Shown piece after piece: positions 32,714 to 41,832 of a stretch of 64,000 bases of DNA; position 1 is the stretch's first letter; every line of letters begins with the position of its first letter. Source of the DNA: Nitrospirota bacterium (GTDB lineage Bacteria > Nitrospirota > UBA9217); assembly GCA_029858565.1 (NCBI GenBank), contig JAOUEV010000007.1, positions 44,569 to 108,568 on the forward strand, given 5' to 3'. A program made the position numbers and the translations under genes. Under the pieces are notes generated by a model. It was not told the origin of the DNA. It saw nothing but the letters and a program-made list of their open reading frames with translations, and did no database searches.

Positions 32714-34813
32714 ATGAAAAAGCGACTTGCCATTCCAACGTTTCTTATCGTTATGCTGTTCCTGTCCGGCTGCACTGGCGGAGATTTCAACGGCACGGGT
32801 GTGAAAAGTGGGCTGGGCACTGACGTCACGCCACCAACCGTGCTCGGTACCGTTCCCGCAGCCGGTGCTACGGGTGTTGGAATCTACGACACAATTTGGG
32901 CGAATTTCTCCGAGCCGATCGACACTTTCACCGTGGACTCCGTTTCCTTCACTTTGACGACCGGCGGCACGTCCGTGCTCTGCGGAGTGGGCACCTGGGG
33001 CGACACATGGGCTTATATTAGTCCTTATACAGCATTAGCCTACGACACGGTCTACACAGCGACCATAACGACCGCGGTAAAGGACAAGGCCGGGAACGCT
33101 TTTGCGGCAAACTATACCTGGACCTTCACCACGACCAGTGCGGCCGATATTATACGGCCGACGGTGATCGTGACTTCGCCGATCTCAAGCGCGACCGGCG
33201 TGTCGATAAACACGATTGTTACCGCAGGTTTCAGCGAAGCGCTGAATTCCGGTACGATCGCGCCGGCTACGTTCTACCTAACCGCGGGGACCGCTTCGAC
33301 TGTCGTCAGCACGGTGTCGTATACAAACGCCGTCGCGACGCTTACACCTTCATCGGCATTGGCTTCCAATACGACCTATACCGCGACCCTGACCACGGGA
33401 GTGGCGGACCTGGCTGGGAATGCGCTTGTGGCAAATTATAACTGGTCTTTCACCACAGTTGCTGCGCCATCGATCACAACAGCAACGCTTCCGGACGGCA
33501 CAGAGACGGGTGTATACTCATATACGTTGACGGGTGCTGGCGGCATTACACCCTATGTGTGGAGCACGACGACCACGACAATGCCTTCCGGTCTCAGCCT
33601 GAGTTCCGCTGGCGTACTGAGCGGCACTCTTGCAGCTGGCACGGCCGCGGGCAGTCCTTATACGATCGACGTTACGCTGACCGATGCCGACGGATTGACT
33701 GCGACAAGATCGCTCACTTTGACCGTCGGGGCAGGTCCGGCCGTGGTTGAAAACACGCTCCTGCAGGGGACTGAGACAGGTGCGTATTCCCAAACCCTTA
33801 CCGGAACAGGCGGCGCGGCTCCTTATACGTGGAACGCGACGGGTCTTCCCAGCGGGGTGACGCTCTCGACGGCCGGACCGTCTGCGACGACGGCATTGAC
33901 CAGTTCATCCATCCTTGCCGCAGCAGGGACCTACACGATAACAGTAACTGTTACGGATTCAGGCGGGCTATCGGCCAACAAGGACCTGGCGTTGGTCGTC
34001 AATGCGGTTCCCACGGTATCGACCGCGTCTCTGGCTGATGCGGGGATGGGTGCCGGATACGGTCCGGCTACGCTCACAGGTAGCAATGGGACGACACCCT
34101 ACTCATCATGGAGCGCGACGCCTCTTCCGGCGGGGATGACGTTCGACACCTCGACCGGGATTCTGAGCGGAACGCCTTCCGGCCCCACCGGGACCTTCGA
34201 TATTGGGTTTACGGTCACAGATGCGAAAACTGTCACAAGCGCGACAACGACGCTTCCGCTGACCATTCGGCCGACGATAACCACGACATCGTTGCTTGAT
34301 TCAACAGAAACAGGAACAACCTATTCCATGACATTAGCTGCGACTGGCACAGGACTCCTGACCTGGAGCCAGAGCGGATTGCCTGCGGGATTGCTTTTCA
34401 ATACCGGGACGGGAGAGATCTCGGGCGCGCCGAATGCGGGCACTGCAGGCACCTATGCAGTGGGCTTTACCGTAACGGATTCGACGCCGGTAACGAGTGC
34501 GACCGTGACGCTATCCCTCGTCGTCAATGCGACACCGACGATCACTACGGCATCGCCGTTAACGCAGTGGTCTGCCGTAAACGGACCGCAATCGGTAACG
34601 TTCACCACGAGCAATGGAACTGCGCCGTTCACCTGGTCCTCGACTGATCTGGCAGGGGTCGCACCCTGGCTAACGCTCAGCACCGCGGGAGTGCTGTCCG
34701 GAGATGCCACGACCGCAGGTATCGCATCAGGCACGTCCTATACGTTCAACATCACTGCAACGGACAAGTGGGGCGTGGTAACCGCGCGCACTTATGTTCT
34801 GAACGTGCAATAG
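32714..34813 (+). CDS. Large surface lipoprotein with two Big_5-like and five Ig-like repeats
   Basis: A 699-residue predicted lipoprotein (lipobox LSGC, Cys20). Two N-terminal domains of about 105 residues begin PPTVLGTVPAAGATGV and RPTVIVTSPISSATGV and match the SbsA Ig-like (Big_5) pattern. Five further repeats of about 85-90 residues follow (from about residue 255), each with a TETGVYSYTLTGAGG-like start, an LPSGLSLSSAGVLSG-like centre (the putative-Ig/cadherin-like He_PIG pattern) and a final TVTD strand. Thr and Ala content is very high. Such repeats form rod-like stalks of adhesins. The place next to pilQ suggests a surface attachment role; this is inference. Confidence 0.8.
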   Translation: MKKRLAIPTFLIVMLFLSGCTGGDFNGTGVKSGLGTDVTPPTVLGTVPAAGATGVGIYDTIWANFSEPIDTFTVDSVSFTLTTGGTSVLCGVGTWGDTWAYISPYTALAYDTVYTATITTAVKDKAGNAFAANYTWTFTTTSAADIIRPTVIVTSPISSATGVSINTIVTAGFSEALNSGTIAPATFYLTAGTASTVVSTVSYTNAVATLTPSSALASNTTYTATLTTGVADLAGNALVANYNWSFTTVAAPSITTATLPDGTETGVYSYTLTGAGGITPYVWSTTTTTMPSGLSLSSAGVLSGTLAAGTAAGSPYTIDVTLTDADGLTATRSLTLTVGAGPAVVENTLLQGTETGAYSQTLTGTGGAAPYTWNATGLPSGVTLSTAGPSATTALTSSSILAAAGTYTITVTVTDSGGLSANKDLALVVNAVPTVSTASLADAGMGAGYGPATLTGSNGTTPYSSWSATPLPAGMTFDTSTGILSGTPSGPTGTFDIGFTVTDAKTVTSATTTLPLTIRPTITTTSLLDSTETGTTYSMTLAATGTGLLTWSQSGLPAGLLFNTGTGEISGAPNAGTAGTYAVGFTVTDSTPVTSATVTLSLVVNATPTITTASPLTQWSAVNGPQSVTFTTSNGTAPFTWSSTDLAGVAPWLTLSTAGVLSGDATTAGIASGTSYTFNITATDKWGVVTARTYVLNVQ

Positions 34814-34833
34814 CAAGAGAATAAGTAGTCGCC

Positions 34834-34869
34834 AGCCCATGTGTTCTTTGGAGCACATGGGCTTTTTTA
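34834..34869 (+). terminator. Rho-independent terminator
   Basis: AGCCCATGTG and CACATGGGCT form a 10-bp stem around a 10-base loop (34834-34863), followed by a T-rich run to 34869. It closes the pilus and surface-protein block. Confidence 0.9.
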
Positions 34870-35039
34870 TTTAACAGTCGCGGGCAGACGATCTATCCGT
34901 GAATATGTCAAAAGGTTTTTTACGTGTATCGAGCTGAATGCTGCAGGTAAAGAATTTGTGTTGTTTCGTCGGTGATGTGCAGGTAATATGAACATGCTTT
35001 GAATCGAAATTATTCACACTCAGGGAGTGCTTAGTTCAA

Positions 35040-35726
35040 ATGTTAAAGCGTAAACAGGATATTCGAGATGCACTTGATCGGAATGACCTTGCTGTCGTCA
35101 TCTCCGCTGCCAAGGAGGATAAAAAGGTTATTTCGCTTCTCGTGAGGGTTTCTTATGACAAGGAAACTCTTGTAGGCTGGCGGGCGATCAAGGCCATGGG
35201 TCTTATCGCTCGAGAGATGGTGAAGTCCGATCCCAAATTCCTGCGTGAGGCCTGTCGTAAACTGCTCTGGTCCTTGAGCGACGAGTCCGGCGGGATCGGA
35301 TGGTCGGCTCCCGAGCTTCTTGGCGAGATAGTAAGCGCTAATCCTTCGCGATTTACCGACATCGTTCCGCTTATAGCCGAGGTATACTCTGTTGAAGAGG
35401 ATGTATTCCGGTCCGGTGTTGTGTATGCTCTTGCCAGAATAGCCGAGACCCATCCGGGGCTGGTGGTAACGCAGCAAAAAATAATCATATCGTCCCTAGT
35501 AGACAAGGACCCGCTTGTTCGTATTTATGGTCTGAAGCTGGTCGGGCTGGTGTGGGACGAAGCGCTCCGTTCTAATGCGTGGACGGATGTGTATAAACAA
35601 AAGGTCCAGGAAACAGTCCGGCAACTGAAACAAGATATAGCAGATGCCTGGATTTATAAAGATACCGGATTTTCGTCTATTATGGTAAATGACATTGCGC
35701 TAATAATCTATAATAAAATAAGTTAA
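35040..35726 (+). CDS. HEAT-like repeat protein, DVU0298-type
   Basis: A 228-residue all-helical protein that looks like the DVU0298 family: LVRVSYDKETLVGWRAIKAM near 34-53, then SDESGGIGWSAPELLGEI near 80-97 and a series of HEAT-like helices ending near 190. Such proteins are soluble scaffolds with no known catalytic residues. The ribosome binding site is weak and distant (GGGAG about 14 bases upstream). It is monocistronic, lying between a terminator and the dnaJ promoter. The molecular role is unknown. Confidence 0.65.
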   Translation: MLKRKQDIRDALDRNDLAVVISAAKEDKKVISLLVRVSYDKETLVGWRAIKAMGLIAREMVKSDPKFLREACRKLLWSLSDESGGIGWSAPELLGEIVSANPSRFTDIVPLIAEVYSVEEDVFRSGVVYALARIAETHPGLVVTQQKIIISSLVDKDPLVRIYGLKLVGLVWDEALRSNAWTDVYKQKVQETVRQLKQDIADAWIYKDTGFSSIMVNDIALIIYNKIS

Positions 35727-35755
35727 TTCAATTAGTTATATTTTTTTGCCAATAA

Positions 35756-35785
35756 CTTGACAATAATTCACTCATATTTTATAAT
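35756..35785 (+). promoter_or_regulatory. Consensus promoter of dnaJ-hspR-clpB with overlapping HAIR-like operator
   Basis: TTGACA at 35757-35762, a 17-base spacer and TATAAT at 35780-35785 is a full consensus promoter. CTTGACA, seven bases, then ACTCATA (35756-35776) matches the HAIR element of HspR (CTTGAGT-N7-ACTCAAG) at 10 of 14 positions with the exact spacing. Binding there would cover the -35 box and spacer, as expected for repression. Confidence 0.7.
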
Positions 35786-35814
35786 GTAATTACTATAAGA
35801 TAGGGGCATAAATC

Positions 35815-36957
35815 ATGACGCAAGCAGCAAAAAAAGATTATTACGAGATCCTTGGAGTGGAGAAGAAAGCATCGCCTGCCGAGATAAAGAAAGCCTTCCG
35901 CAAGCTCGCGCGAAAATATCATCCTGATGTGAATCCCGGAGATAAGTCGTCGGAGCAAAAGTTCAAGGAGCTGAATGACGCATATGAGGTTCTTTCCGAC
36001 ACCAAGAAACGGAAGCAGTATGATGAGTTCGGTCATGCAGCTTTTGACGCGGGCTACGGACAGACAGGAGGCCAGCAGGGTGGTTTCGGGTTCGAAGGTT
36101 TCGGGTCACAGGGAGCGGAATATTTCAGCGGACGAGGATTCGAGGATATATTCGGGAATATGTTCGGCGACCGCGCTGCCCGTGCCCGGGGATCGCAAAA
36201 AGGCGAAGATGTCAGCTATTCGGTCGAGGTGAATCTCGATGATGCGATCTTTGGAACGACCATGCAGGTCGATCTTCAGCGCGAAGTGAATTGTGCGACC
36301 TGTGGCGGCAGCGGAGCGCAGCCCGGAACCTCTCGTCGCACCTGTCCGACCTGCCAGGGCTCGGGCAGCATCAATCAGGGCAGGGGGTTTCTTCATATGC
36401 CCCAGGCTTGCCCGAATTGCCGGGGAGAAGGCACGATTATCAGCAGCCCCTGCAGATCCTGCGGCGGCAGGGGGCAGATTCCCAGGTCTGAGCGGATCAA
36501 TGTCAAGATACCGCCGGGGGTGGACAACGGATCCAAAGTGCGCATGGCGGGCATGGGCGGTCCGGGAAGCCAAGGAGGACCGGCTGGTGATGTGTATATC
36601 ATCACCCGTGTTCGTCCTCATGCCTACTTCGAGCGCAAAGGAGACAATCTGCACTCCGAGGCAAAAGTGACAGTGAAGGAAGCCGCACTTGGCGAGAAGA
36701 TCGAGATACCTTCAGTTGACGGCATGGTATCGCTTACCCTGCCGCAAGGGGTGCAGTCAGGGCAGCAGCTCAAGCTCAAGGGGAAAGGCGTGCCGCATTT
36801 CGGCGGAGGTGGAAGGGGAGACCATTACGTGACCATTCAGGTGGTGACGCCGTCCCTTCTTTCCGAGCAGGGAAAGGAACTGCTCAGACAACTTGATCGG
36901 ATGCATCCCGCGGACCCGAGAAGGGATATTACCTTCCGGGGGTTTACTAAACGATGA
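35815..36957 (+). CDS. dnaJ: Chaperone protein DnaJ
   Basis: A 380-residue type I J-protein. J domain (about 1-75) has the HPD motif in YHPDVN; a Gly/Phe-rich region (about 76-120) follows; the zinc-finger domain has all four CXXCXGXG repeats ([32 protein letters not shown]); the C-terminal substrate-binding domains complete the protein. DnaJ stimulates DnaK ATPase and delivers unfolded clients. It starts the dnaJ-hspR-clpB operon. No dnaK or grpE is in the window, so this may be a second J-protein devoted to ClpB disaggregation. Confidence 0.95.
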   Translation: MTQAAKKDYYEILGVEKKASPAEIKKAFRKLARKYHPDVNPGDKSSEQKFKELNDAYEVLSDTKKRKQYDEFGHAAFDAGYGQTGGQQGGFGFEGFGSQGAEYFSGRGFEDIFGNMFGDRAARARGSQKGEDVSYSVEVNLDDAIFGTTMQVDLQREVNCATCGGSGAQPGTSRRTCPTCQGSGSINQGRGFLHMPQACPNCRGEGTIISSPCRSCGGRGQIPRSERINVKIPPGVDNGSKVRMAGMGGPGSQGGPAGDVYIITRVRPHAYFERKGDNLHSEAKVTVKEAALGEKIEIPSVDGMVSLTLPQGVQSGQQLKLKGKGVPHFGGGGRGDHYVTIQVVTPSLLSEQGKELLRQLDRMHPADPRRDITFRGFTKR

Positions 36958-37012
36958 CAGGACGGGAAAGACCGGGAGCTGGAGAAAAAGACAGTGAGGA
37001 GCGGGGTGACAC

Positions 37013-37393
37013 ATGGTTGCACGGGGGCATAAGCTGTACATGATCAGTGTTGTGTCGGAAATGCTCGGCATCCATCCGCAGACGCTCAGGCTTTACGAGC
37101 GGGAAGGATTCATCAAGCCCAAACGGAGCGGAGGGAACACCCGGCTTTACTCTGAGGAGGACGTGGAAAAGCTGGAGATGGTCCTCCGGCTTACCCGTGA
37201 GCTGGGTGTGAACCTGGCCGGAGTCGAGATCATCCTGTCCATGCGCGAGAGGATGGAACAGATGCAGCGCGACATGGACGAGACGGTGATGCGCTTGCGC
37301 GAGGAGCTTGCCCGGGAAATGCAGAGACGCGTTGAAACACGGAACGCCCTGGTCCCGGTACGAAGGATCATTGTCCGGAGGGAAGAAGAGTAA
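37013..37393 (+). CDS. hspR: HspR, MerR-type heat-shock repressor
   Basis: A 126-residue MerR-family regulator. The winged HTH has the HspR signature MISVVSEMLGIHPQTLRLYE (about 10-29), then KRSGGNTRLYSEEDVEKL and the NLAGVEIIL segment, followed by a coiled coil rich in Met, Glu and Arg. HspR represses chaperone operons by binding HAIR elements, with DnaK as corepressor in known cases. It sits between dnaJ and clpB, the classic arrangement, and a HAIR-like site overlaps the operon promoter. It should therefore repress its own operon. Confidence 0.9.
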   Translation: MVARGHKLYMISVVSEMLGIHPQTLRLYEREGFIKPKRSGGNTRLYSEEDVEKLEMVLRLTRELGVNLAGVEIILSMRERMEQMQRDMDETVMRLREELAREMQRRVETRNALVPVRRIIVRREEE

Positions 37394-37449
37394 AGGCGTG
37401 AAGCCGATGAACGAAGAAGGTATGTAGGCGGGGGGTAGCGGAGGAGCAC

Positions 37450-40047
37450 ATGGCACGACTTGATAAATTCACTTTGAAATCCCAGGAGGCGGTGCAGGCC
37501 GCCCAGGACCTGGCAGGGAAACGCAAACATCAGCAGATGGAGGCAGAACACCTGTTGCTGGCGCTGCTCGATCAGCAGGACGGTGTTGTGCAGCCAGTGT
37601 TGAAAAAGCTTGGCGCGGACCCTGGCCGTATTCGCATCGATATTGAGGCGGCTCTGGACCGTCTGCCGCAGGTCGAGGGCCTGGTGCAGACCTATCTGTC
37701 CCCGCGGCTCGGGAAGTTGTTCGACCGGGCGGAGCAGGAGGCAGAACGGCTCAAGGACGATTATATCAGCACAGAACATCTTTTGATAGCAGCGGCGGAT
37801 GGTGACGGTGCGTGTCGTGAGATCCTGGGTCGCCATGGGGTCACGAAGGATAGGATCTTCGCCGTGCTGGTCGACATTCGCGGATCGCAGCGGGTGACCG
37901 ATCAGAATCCCGAGGATAAGTATCAGGCATTGACGAAATACGGGCGCGACCTCACCGACATGGCAAGGAGGGGCAAGCTCGACCCGGTGATCGGCAGGGA
38001 CGAGGAGATCCGGCGTGTCGTGCAGGTGCTGTCGCGCAGGACCAAGAACAATCCCGTTCTGATCGGTGAGCCGGGAGTTGGCAAGACCGCGATCGCCGAG
38101 GGGCTGGCACAGCGCGTGGTCTCCGGTGACGTCCCGGAGGGGCTCAAGAACAAGCGGGTCGTGGCCCTCGACATGGGCGCCCTGATCGCCGGTGCAAAAT
38201 ACCGCGGCGAGTTCGAGGACCGGTTAAAGGCGGTGCTGAAGGAGGTTACGGAAGCACAAGGAGATGTGATCCTGTTCATAGACGAACTGCACACGGTTGT
38301 CGGCGCCGGTGCTGCCGAGGGCTCCATGGACGCGTCGAACATGTTGAAGCCCGCGCTTGCGCGTGGTGAATTGCGCTGCGTGGGTGCGACGACACTGAAC
38401 GAGTACAGAAAATACATTGAAAAGGACCCGGCGCTTGAGCGGCGGTTCCAGCCCGTGGTGGTGCGGGAGCCTTCGATGGAGGACACGATCTCTATTCTCC
38501 GGGGGCTCAAAGAGCGTTACGAGGTCCACCACGGCGTCAAGATCAAGGACTCGGCGCTCGTGAACGCGGCGGTGCTGTCGCACCGGTATATCGCGGACCG
38601 GTTCCTGCCGGACAAGGCGATCGACCTGATCGACGAGGCAGCTTCGCGGCTCAGGATGGAGATCGACAGCATGCCGACGGAGCTTGACGAGGTTGAGCGC
38701 AGGATCCGGCGGCTCGAGATCGAGCGGGAAGCAGTGAAAAAAGAAAAGGACACTTCGTCGGCAGAACGCTTGGCAAAGATCGAGCAGGAGATCTCTAATC
38801 TCGCGGAGAAGCGAAGCGGACTCCGTGCGCAGTGGAACGCTGAAAAAGAGGGAATACAGGAGATCCGTACCACCAAGGAATCGATCGAACAGGCCAGGAA
38901 CGAGGCGGACAAGGCCGAACGCGAAGGCAATCTGGGCAAGGCTGCGGAACTTCGCTATGGGAAACTGCTCGATCTTCAAAAACGGCTGGAGGCGGGTTCC
39001 GTCCGGTTGAGCCAGGTGCAGGCAGAATGCAAGATCCTGAAGGAAGAGGTCGATGACGAGGATATCGCAGAGATCGTGTCCAAGTGGACAGGCATTCCGG
39101 TGAGCAAGATGCTGGAAGGGGAGAAGCACAAACTGCTTACTATGGAAGAACGTCTGCGTTTGCGCGTGGTCGGCCAGGATGAGGCGGTAAGCGCGGTATC
39201 CGATGCGGTCCGCCGCGCCCGGGCAGGGATCCAGGACCCGAACCGGCCAATCGGGAGCTTCATATTCATGGGACCCACAGGCGTAGGCAAGACCGAGCTT
39301 GCCCGAGCTCTGGCCGAGTTCCTCTTCGACGACGAACAGGCCATGGTGCGGATCGATATGTCAGAATACCAGGAGCGGCACACGGTATCGCGCCTCATCG
39401 GAGCGCCGCCGGGATATGTGGGCTATGACGAGGGCGGCCAGCTCACCGAAGCGGCGCGGAGGAGGCCCTATTCTGTCGTGCTGTTCGACGAGATCGAGAA
39501 GGCTCATCCCGAAGTGTTCAACGTTCTGCTTCAGCTCCTGGATGACGGGAGGCTCACCGATGGCCACGGCAGGACCGTGGACTTCAAGAACACCGTGGTG
39601 ATCATGACCTCGAATGTCGGAAGCCAGGCGATCCAGGATTACCAGCATGACGAGAATGAGATGCGCCGCAAAGTGACCGAGGCGATGCGCCAGCATTTCC
39701 GGCCGGAGTTCCTCAACCGGGTGGATGACCTGATCGTCTTTCATCCTTTGGATACGGAGATGCTGAAGCGTATCGTGGACATTCAGGTTGCCCTGGTGCA
39801 GAAGCGGCTGGCAGACCGGAAGGTCGAGATCGAACTGACGGAAACAGCCAGAGGACTGCTTGCCGAAGAGGGATTCGATCTGGTATACGGCGCACGCCCG
39901 CTCAAACGGGTGATCCAACGGGATGTTTTGAATCCCCTGGCAGCGAAGATCCTTGCCGGAGAGGTGCCGGAGGGCAGCCGGATCGTGGTGGACGCGGACG
40001 GCAGAAGGCTTGTTTTCCGGCCCTTATCGGGACGGGTCGCAGCATAG
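37450..40047 (+). CDS. clpB: ATP-dependent disaggregase ClpB
   Basis: An 865-residue Hsp100 protein of normal ClpB length. Clp_N repeats about 1-145; first AAA+ module with Walker A GEPGVGKT near 207; the coiled-coil M domain about 400-525 (long charged helices), which separates ClpB from ClpA and ClpC; second AAA+ module with [10 protein letters not shown] near 608 and pore-loop GYVGYDEGG; and a C-terminal small domain. It refolds aggregates with DnaK/DnaJ. GGAGGAG precedes the ATG. Last gene of the operon; no terminator is visible in the next 80 bases. Confidence 0.96.
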   Translation: MARLDKFTLKSQEAVQAAQDLAGKRKHQQMEAEHLLLALLDQQDGVVQPVLKKLGADPGRIRIDIEAALDRLPQVEGLVQTYLSPRLGKLFDRAEQEAERLKDDYISTEHLLIAAADGDGACREILGRHGVTKDRIFAVLVDIRGSQRVTDQNPEDKYQALTKYGRDLTDMARRGKLDPVIGRDEEIRRVVQVLSRRTKNNPVLIGEPGVGKTAIAEGLAQRVVSGDVPEGLKNKRVVALDMGALIAGAKYRGEFEDRLKAVLKEVTEAQGDVILFIDELHTVVGAGAAEGSMDASNMLKPALARGELRCVGATTLNEYRKYIEKDPALERRFQPVVVREPSMEDTISILRGLKERYEVHHGVKIKDSALVNAAVLSHRYIADRFLPDKAIDLIDEAASRLRMEIDSMPTELDEVERRIRRLEIEREAVKKEKDTSSAERLAKIEQEISNLAEKRSGLRAQWNAEKEGIQEIRTTKESIEQARNEADKAEREGNLGKAAELRYGKLLDLQKRLEAGSVRLSQVQAECKILKEEVDDEDIAEIVSKWTGIPVSKMLEGEKHKLLTMEERLRLRVVGQDEAVSAVSDAVRRARAGIQDPNRPIGSFIFMGPTGVGKTELARALAEFLFDDEQAMVRIDMSEYQERHTVSRLIGAPPGYVGYDEGGQLTEAARRRPYSVVLFDEIEKAHPEVFNVLLQLLDDGRLTDGHGRTVDFKNTVVIMTSNVGSQAIQDYQHDENEMRRKVTEAMRQHFRPEFLNRVDDLIVFHPLDTEMLKRIVDIQVALVQKRLADRKVEIELTETARGLLAEEGFDLVYGARPLKRVIQRDVLNPLAAKILAGEVPEGSRIVVDADGRRLVFRPLSGRVAA

Positions 40048-40113
40048 GAGAGGCTGGATGTGCTGGGTGGGGGCGCTTCTTATCTACCGGATCACCAGGA
40101 AAGGCAAATAAAA

Positions 40114-40155
40114 AACAGGTATTTCCTGTTGCAAACCAGTATGTTGAGGTATAAT
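40114..40155 (+). promoter_or_regulatory. Promoter with overlapping palindrome before the diguanylate cyclase gene
   Basis: TATAAT at 40150-40155, with TTGCAA at 40129-40134 at a short 15-base spacing. The palindrome AACAGG-TATTT-CCTGTT (40114-40130) overlaps the start of the -35 box and may be an operator. Confidence 0.4.
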
Positions 40156-40225
40156 ACACCCGCTGCAACCGCTGGCTCCCTGGATAGCGCGCCGGCGGCA
40201 CGGGTCCGGTACTGACAACATCTCC

Positions 40226-41446
40226 ATGGCCAAAACACTGAAAAAAAGAACCAAGAAATCTCCAACGACCGCGAAAAAAACTGCGCCCAAACGGCGAAGT
40301 TCAAACACCGCTCCGAGAACAACAAAAAGAACGCCCGCGTTTCCCGGCGCAGCAGAGCGCGATTACAAAGCGTTGTTCCACCGCAAGCTCGCGGAAAATC
40401 ACCTTTTCTATGAAGTTGGCCGCATCATCGCGTCTGAGACCGAACCCTATGATCTTATCAAGAAGATCATCGCAGTTGTCAACAAGGAGATTCCCTTTCA
40501 GGACGCTTCGGTCTACGTGGCCAAACGCGACATGACCGGCCTTGATGCCTTTTACCACGTCGGACCGCTCTTCGAGAACCATACGCTTTCCATGCTGTAC
40601 TACGATATCGGTGCGCCCGGTACGATCGCCGCGACCGGGGAGCCGGTCTTTCTTCAAGACGCGGCCTGTTACGACGAATTCCTGCATTTCCCCGATGAAC
40701 GCAAGAAGCCCGGAAGTTACGTCGGTATCGCCCTGAAGAGCGAGAACCGTGTGATCGGCGTGATGGGATTCAGCCACGGCAGTCCCCGCTCGTTCCGTGT
40801 CGATGATCTGGATACGATCAGAACGCTTGCCCCGCTTATCTCCGCGGGCTTTGAAAAGGCGGAACTCTTCAGGAAAACGCTGGAGCTGTCCCGCGTGGAC
40901 GAACTGACGGGTCTGCTGAACTATCGGGTGCTCATGGAGAAAATGACGGAAGAACACCGGAGGAAGATCCGGACCGGCCGGGATTTCTCCTTTATCATGG
41001 TCGATATCGACGATTTCAAACGGGTGAACGACCGGTACGGACATCTCGAAGGGAGCAGGCTGATCGCCCAGATGGGGCCGCTGCTCAAGTCTGCATGCCG
41101 TACCGACAGCACGGACATCTGCTTCCGGTACGGCGGCGAGGAGTTTTCCGTTCTGCTCACCGAGACGACGATGGCCGAGGCCGAGGCTGTTGCGGATCGG
41201 CTCCGGGCCGCTGTCGAGGAATATCCCTTCACGCTCAAGCTGAGCCATCCCCAGGAGAAGGTCACGGTCAGTCTCGGCGTGGCATGCATGTCCGGTGATA
41301 ATCCCAAGACCATCACCGAACTTATCAACGAGGCCGACATGGCACTCTACCAATCGAAGGCAGCTGGAAAGAACAAGGTCACGAGCTACAGCGTCGGATG
41401 CACCATGCCTGCTGCTGCGCACAGGGACCACCGGGGGCTTCCCTAA
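40226..41446 (+). CDS. Cytoplasmic GAF-GGDEF diguanylate cyclase
   Basis: A 406-residue protein. The first 45 residues are a basic low-complexity tail rich in Lys, Thr, Ala and Pro, reminiscent of nucleic-acid-binding or histone-like tails. A GAF domain (about 60-215) and a GGDEF domain follow, with RYGGEEF (GGEEF 303-307) and the final ADMALYQSKAAGKNKV helix. The residues before GGEEF (RTDSTD) do not give a clean RXXD inhibitory site. No membrane helix is present, so the GAF domain should read a cytoplasmic small molecule. It is monocistronic and converges on a small minus-strand gene five bases past its stop. Confidence 0.85.
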   Translation: MAKTLKKRTKKSPTTAKKTAPKRRSSNTAPRTTKRTPAFPGAAERDYKALFHRKLAENHLFYEVGRIIASETEPYDLIKKIIAVVNKEIPFQDASVYVAKRDMTGLDAFYHVGPLFENHTLSMLYYDIGAPGTIAATGEPVFLQDAACYDEFLHFPDERKKPGSYVGIALKSENRVIGVMGFSHGSPRSFRVDDLDTIRTLAPLISAGFEKAELFRKTLELSRVDELTGLLNYRVLMEKMTEEHRRKIRTGRDFSFIMVDIDDFKRVNDRYGHLEGSRLIAQMGPLLKSACRTDSTDICFRYGGEEFSVLLTETTMAEAEAVADRLRAAVEEYPFTLKLSHPQEKVTVSLGVACMSGDNPKTITELINEADMALYQSKAAGKNKVTSYSVGCTMPAAAHRDHRGLP

Positions 41447-41450
41447 CTAT

Positions 41451-41630
41451 TCAGAAACAGCCAAGCTGGCAAGCCGAGATCTTGATCTTCAACTCGTTGC
41501 ATACCGCGCCTATCTCTCCCAGCCCGACGCCAAGTTCTTCCGCAAGCCCGTGAGCCGCCTCGCAGCTCAGCCGGTCGTTCACCACGGCTTTCCTGACCGC
41601 ATCGATGATCCGTTCCTTGTGGGTCTGCAC
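41451..41630 (-). CDS. Small 59-residue protein, probable conserved helical domain
   Basis: GTG at 41630 is preceded by GGAGG nine bases upstream (41640-41644) and the frame runs 59 codons to TGA at 41453-41451. The product has a compact helical pattern: ERIIDAVRKAVVNDRLSCEA, then HGLAEELGVGLGEIGAVCNE, then LKIKISACQLGCF. The middle looks like a helix-turn-helix and the end has two cysteines in CQLGC, plus two earlier ones. Codon use fits the genome (third-position G/C). I believe it is a real gene, possibly a small DNA-binding or metal-binding protein, but I cannot name its family. Confidence 0.6.
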   Translation of the reverse strand: MQTHKERIIDAVRKAVVNDRLSCEAAHGLAEELGVGLGEIGAVCNELKIKISACQLGCF

Positions 41631-41755
41631 CGTTCTCTACCTCCAGCTGCTGGATAAGACATCTTACCCGCCTTCTGGCAACCGGGCAACCGAAGAATCC
41701 CTTCCCGGGCCGCCATGGGGAGGACTTTACAGGGAAATAAAAATAAAATCAATTC

Positions 41756-41784
41756 TTGACAAATAGGCTGCCATCGAAAATAAT
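41756..41784 (+). promoter_or_regulatory. Promoter of the carboxylase operon
   Basis: TTGACA at 41756-41761, a 17-base spacer and AATAAT at 41779-41784. Transcription should start near 41791, with AAGGAG and the ATG at 41833 downstream. The reverse complement of the -35 box reads TTGTCA followed after 17 bases by TATTTC, so a divergent promoter for the small minus-strand gene may share this site. Confidence 0.5.
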
Positions 41785-41832
41785 GAAGGCTCCCCGGCAG
41801 ACCGAAAATCCGGGAAGGAGAAAGGTCCTCCT

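Noticed and set aside
35727..35814. CIRCE element for HrcA before dnaJ
   Set aside because: The TTAGCACTC-N9-GAGTGCTAA inverted repeat is not present; a HAIR-like element with an adjacent hspR gene explains regulation better.
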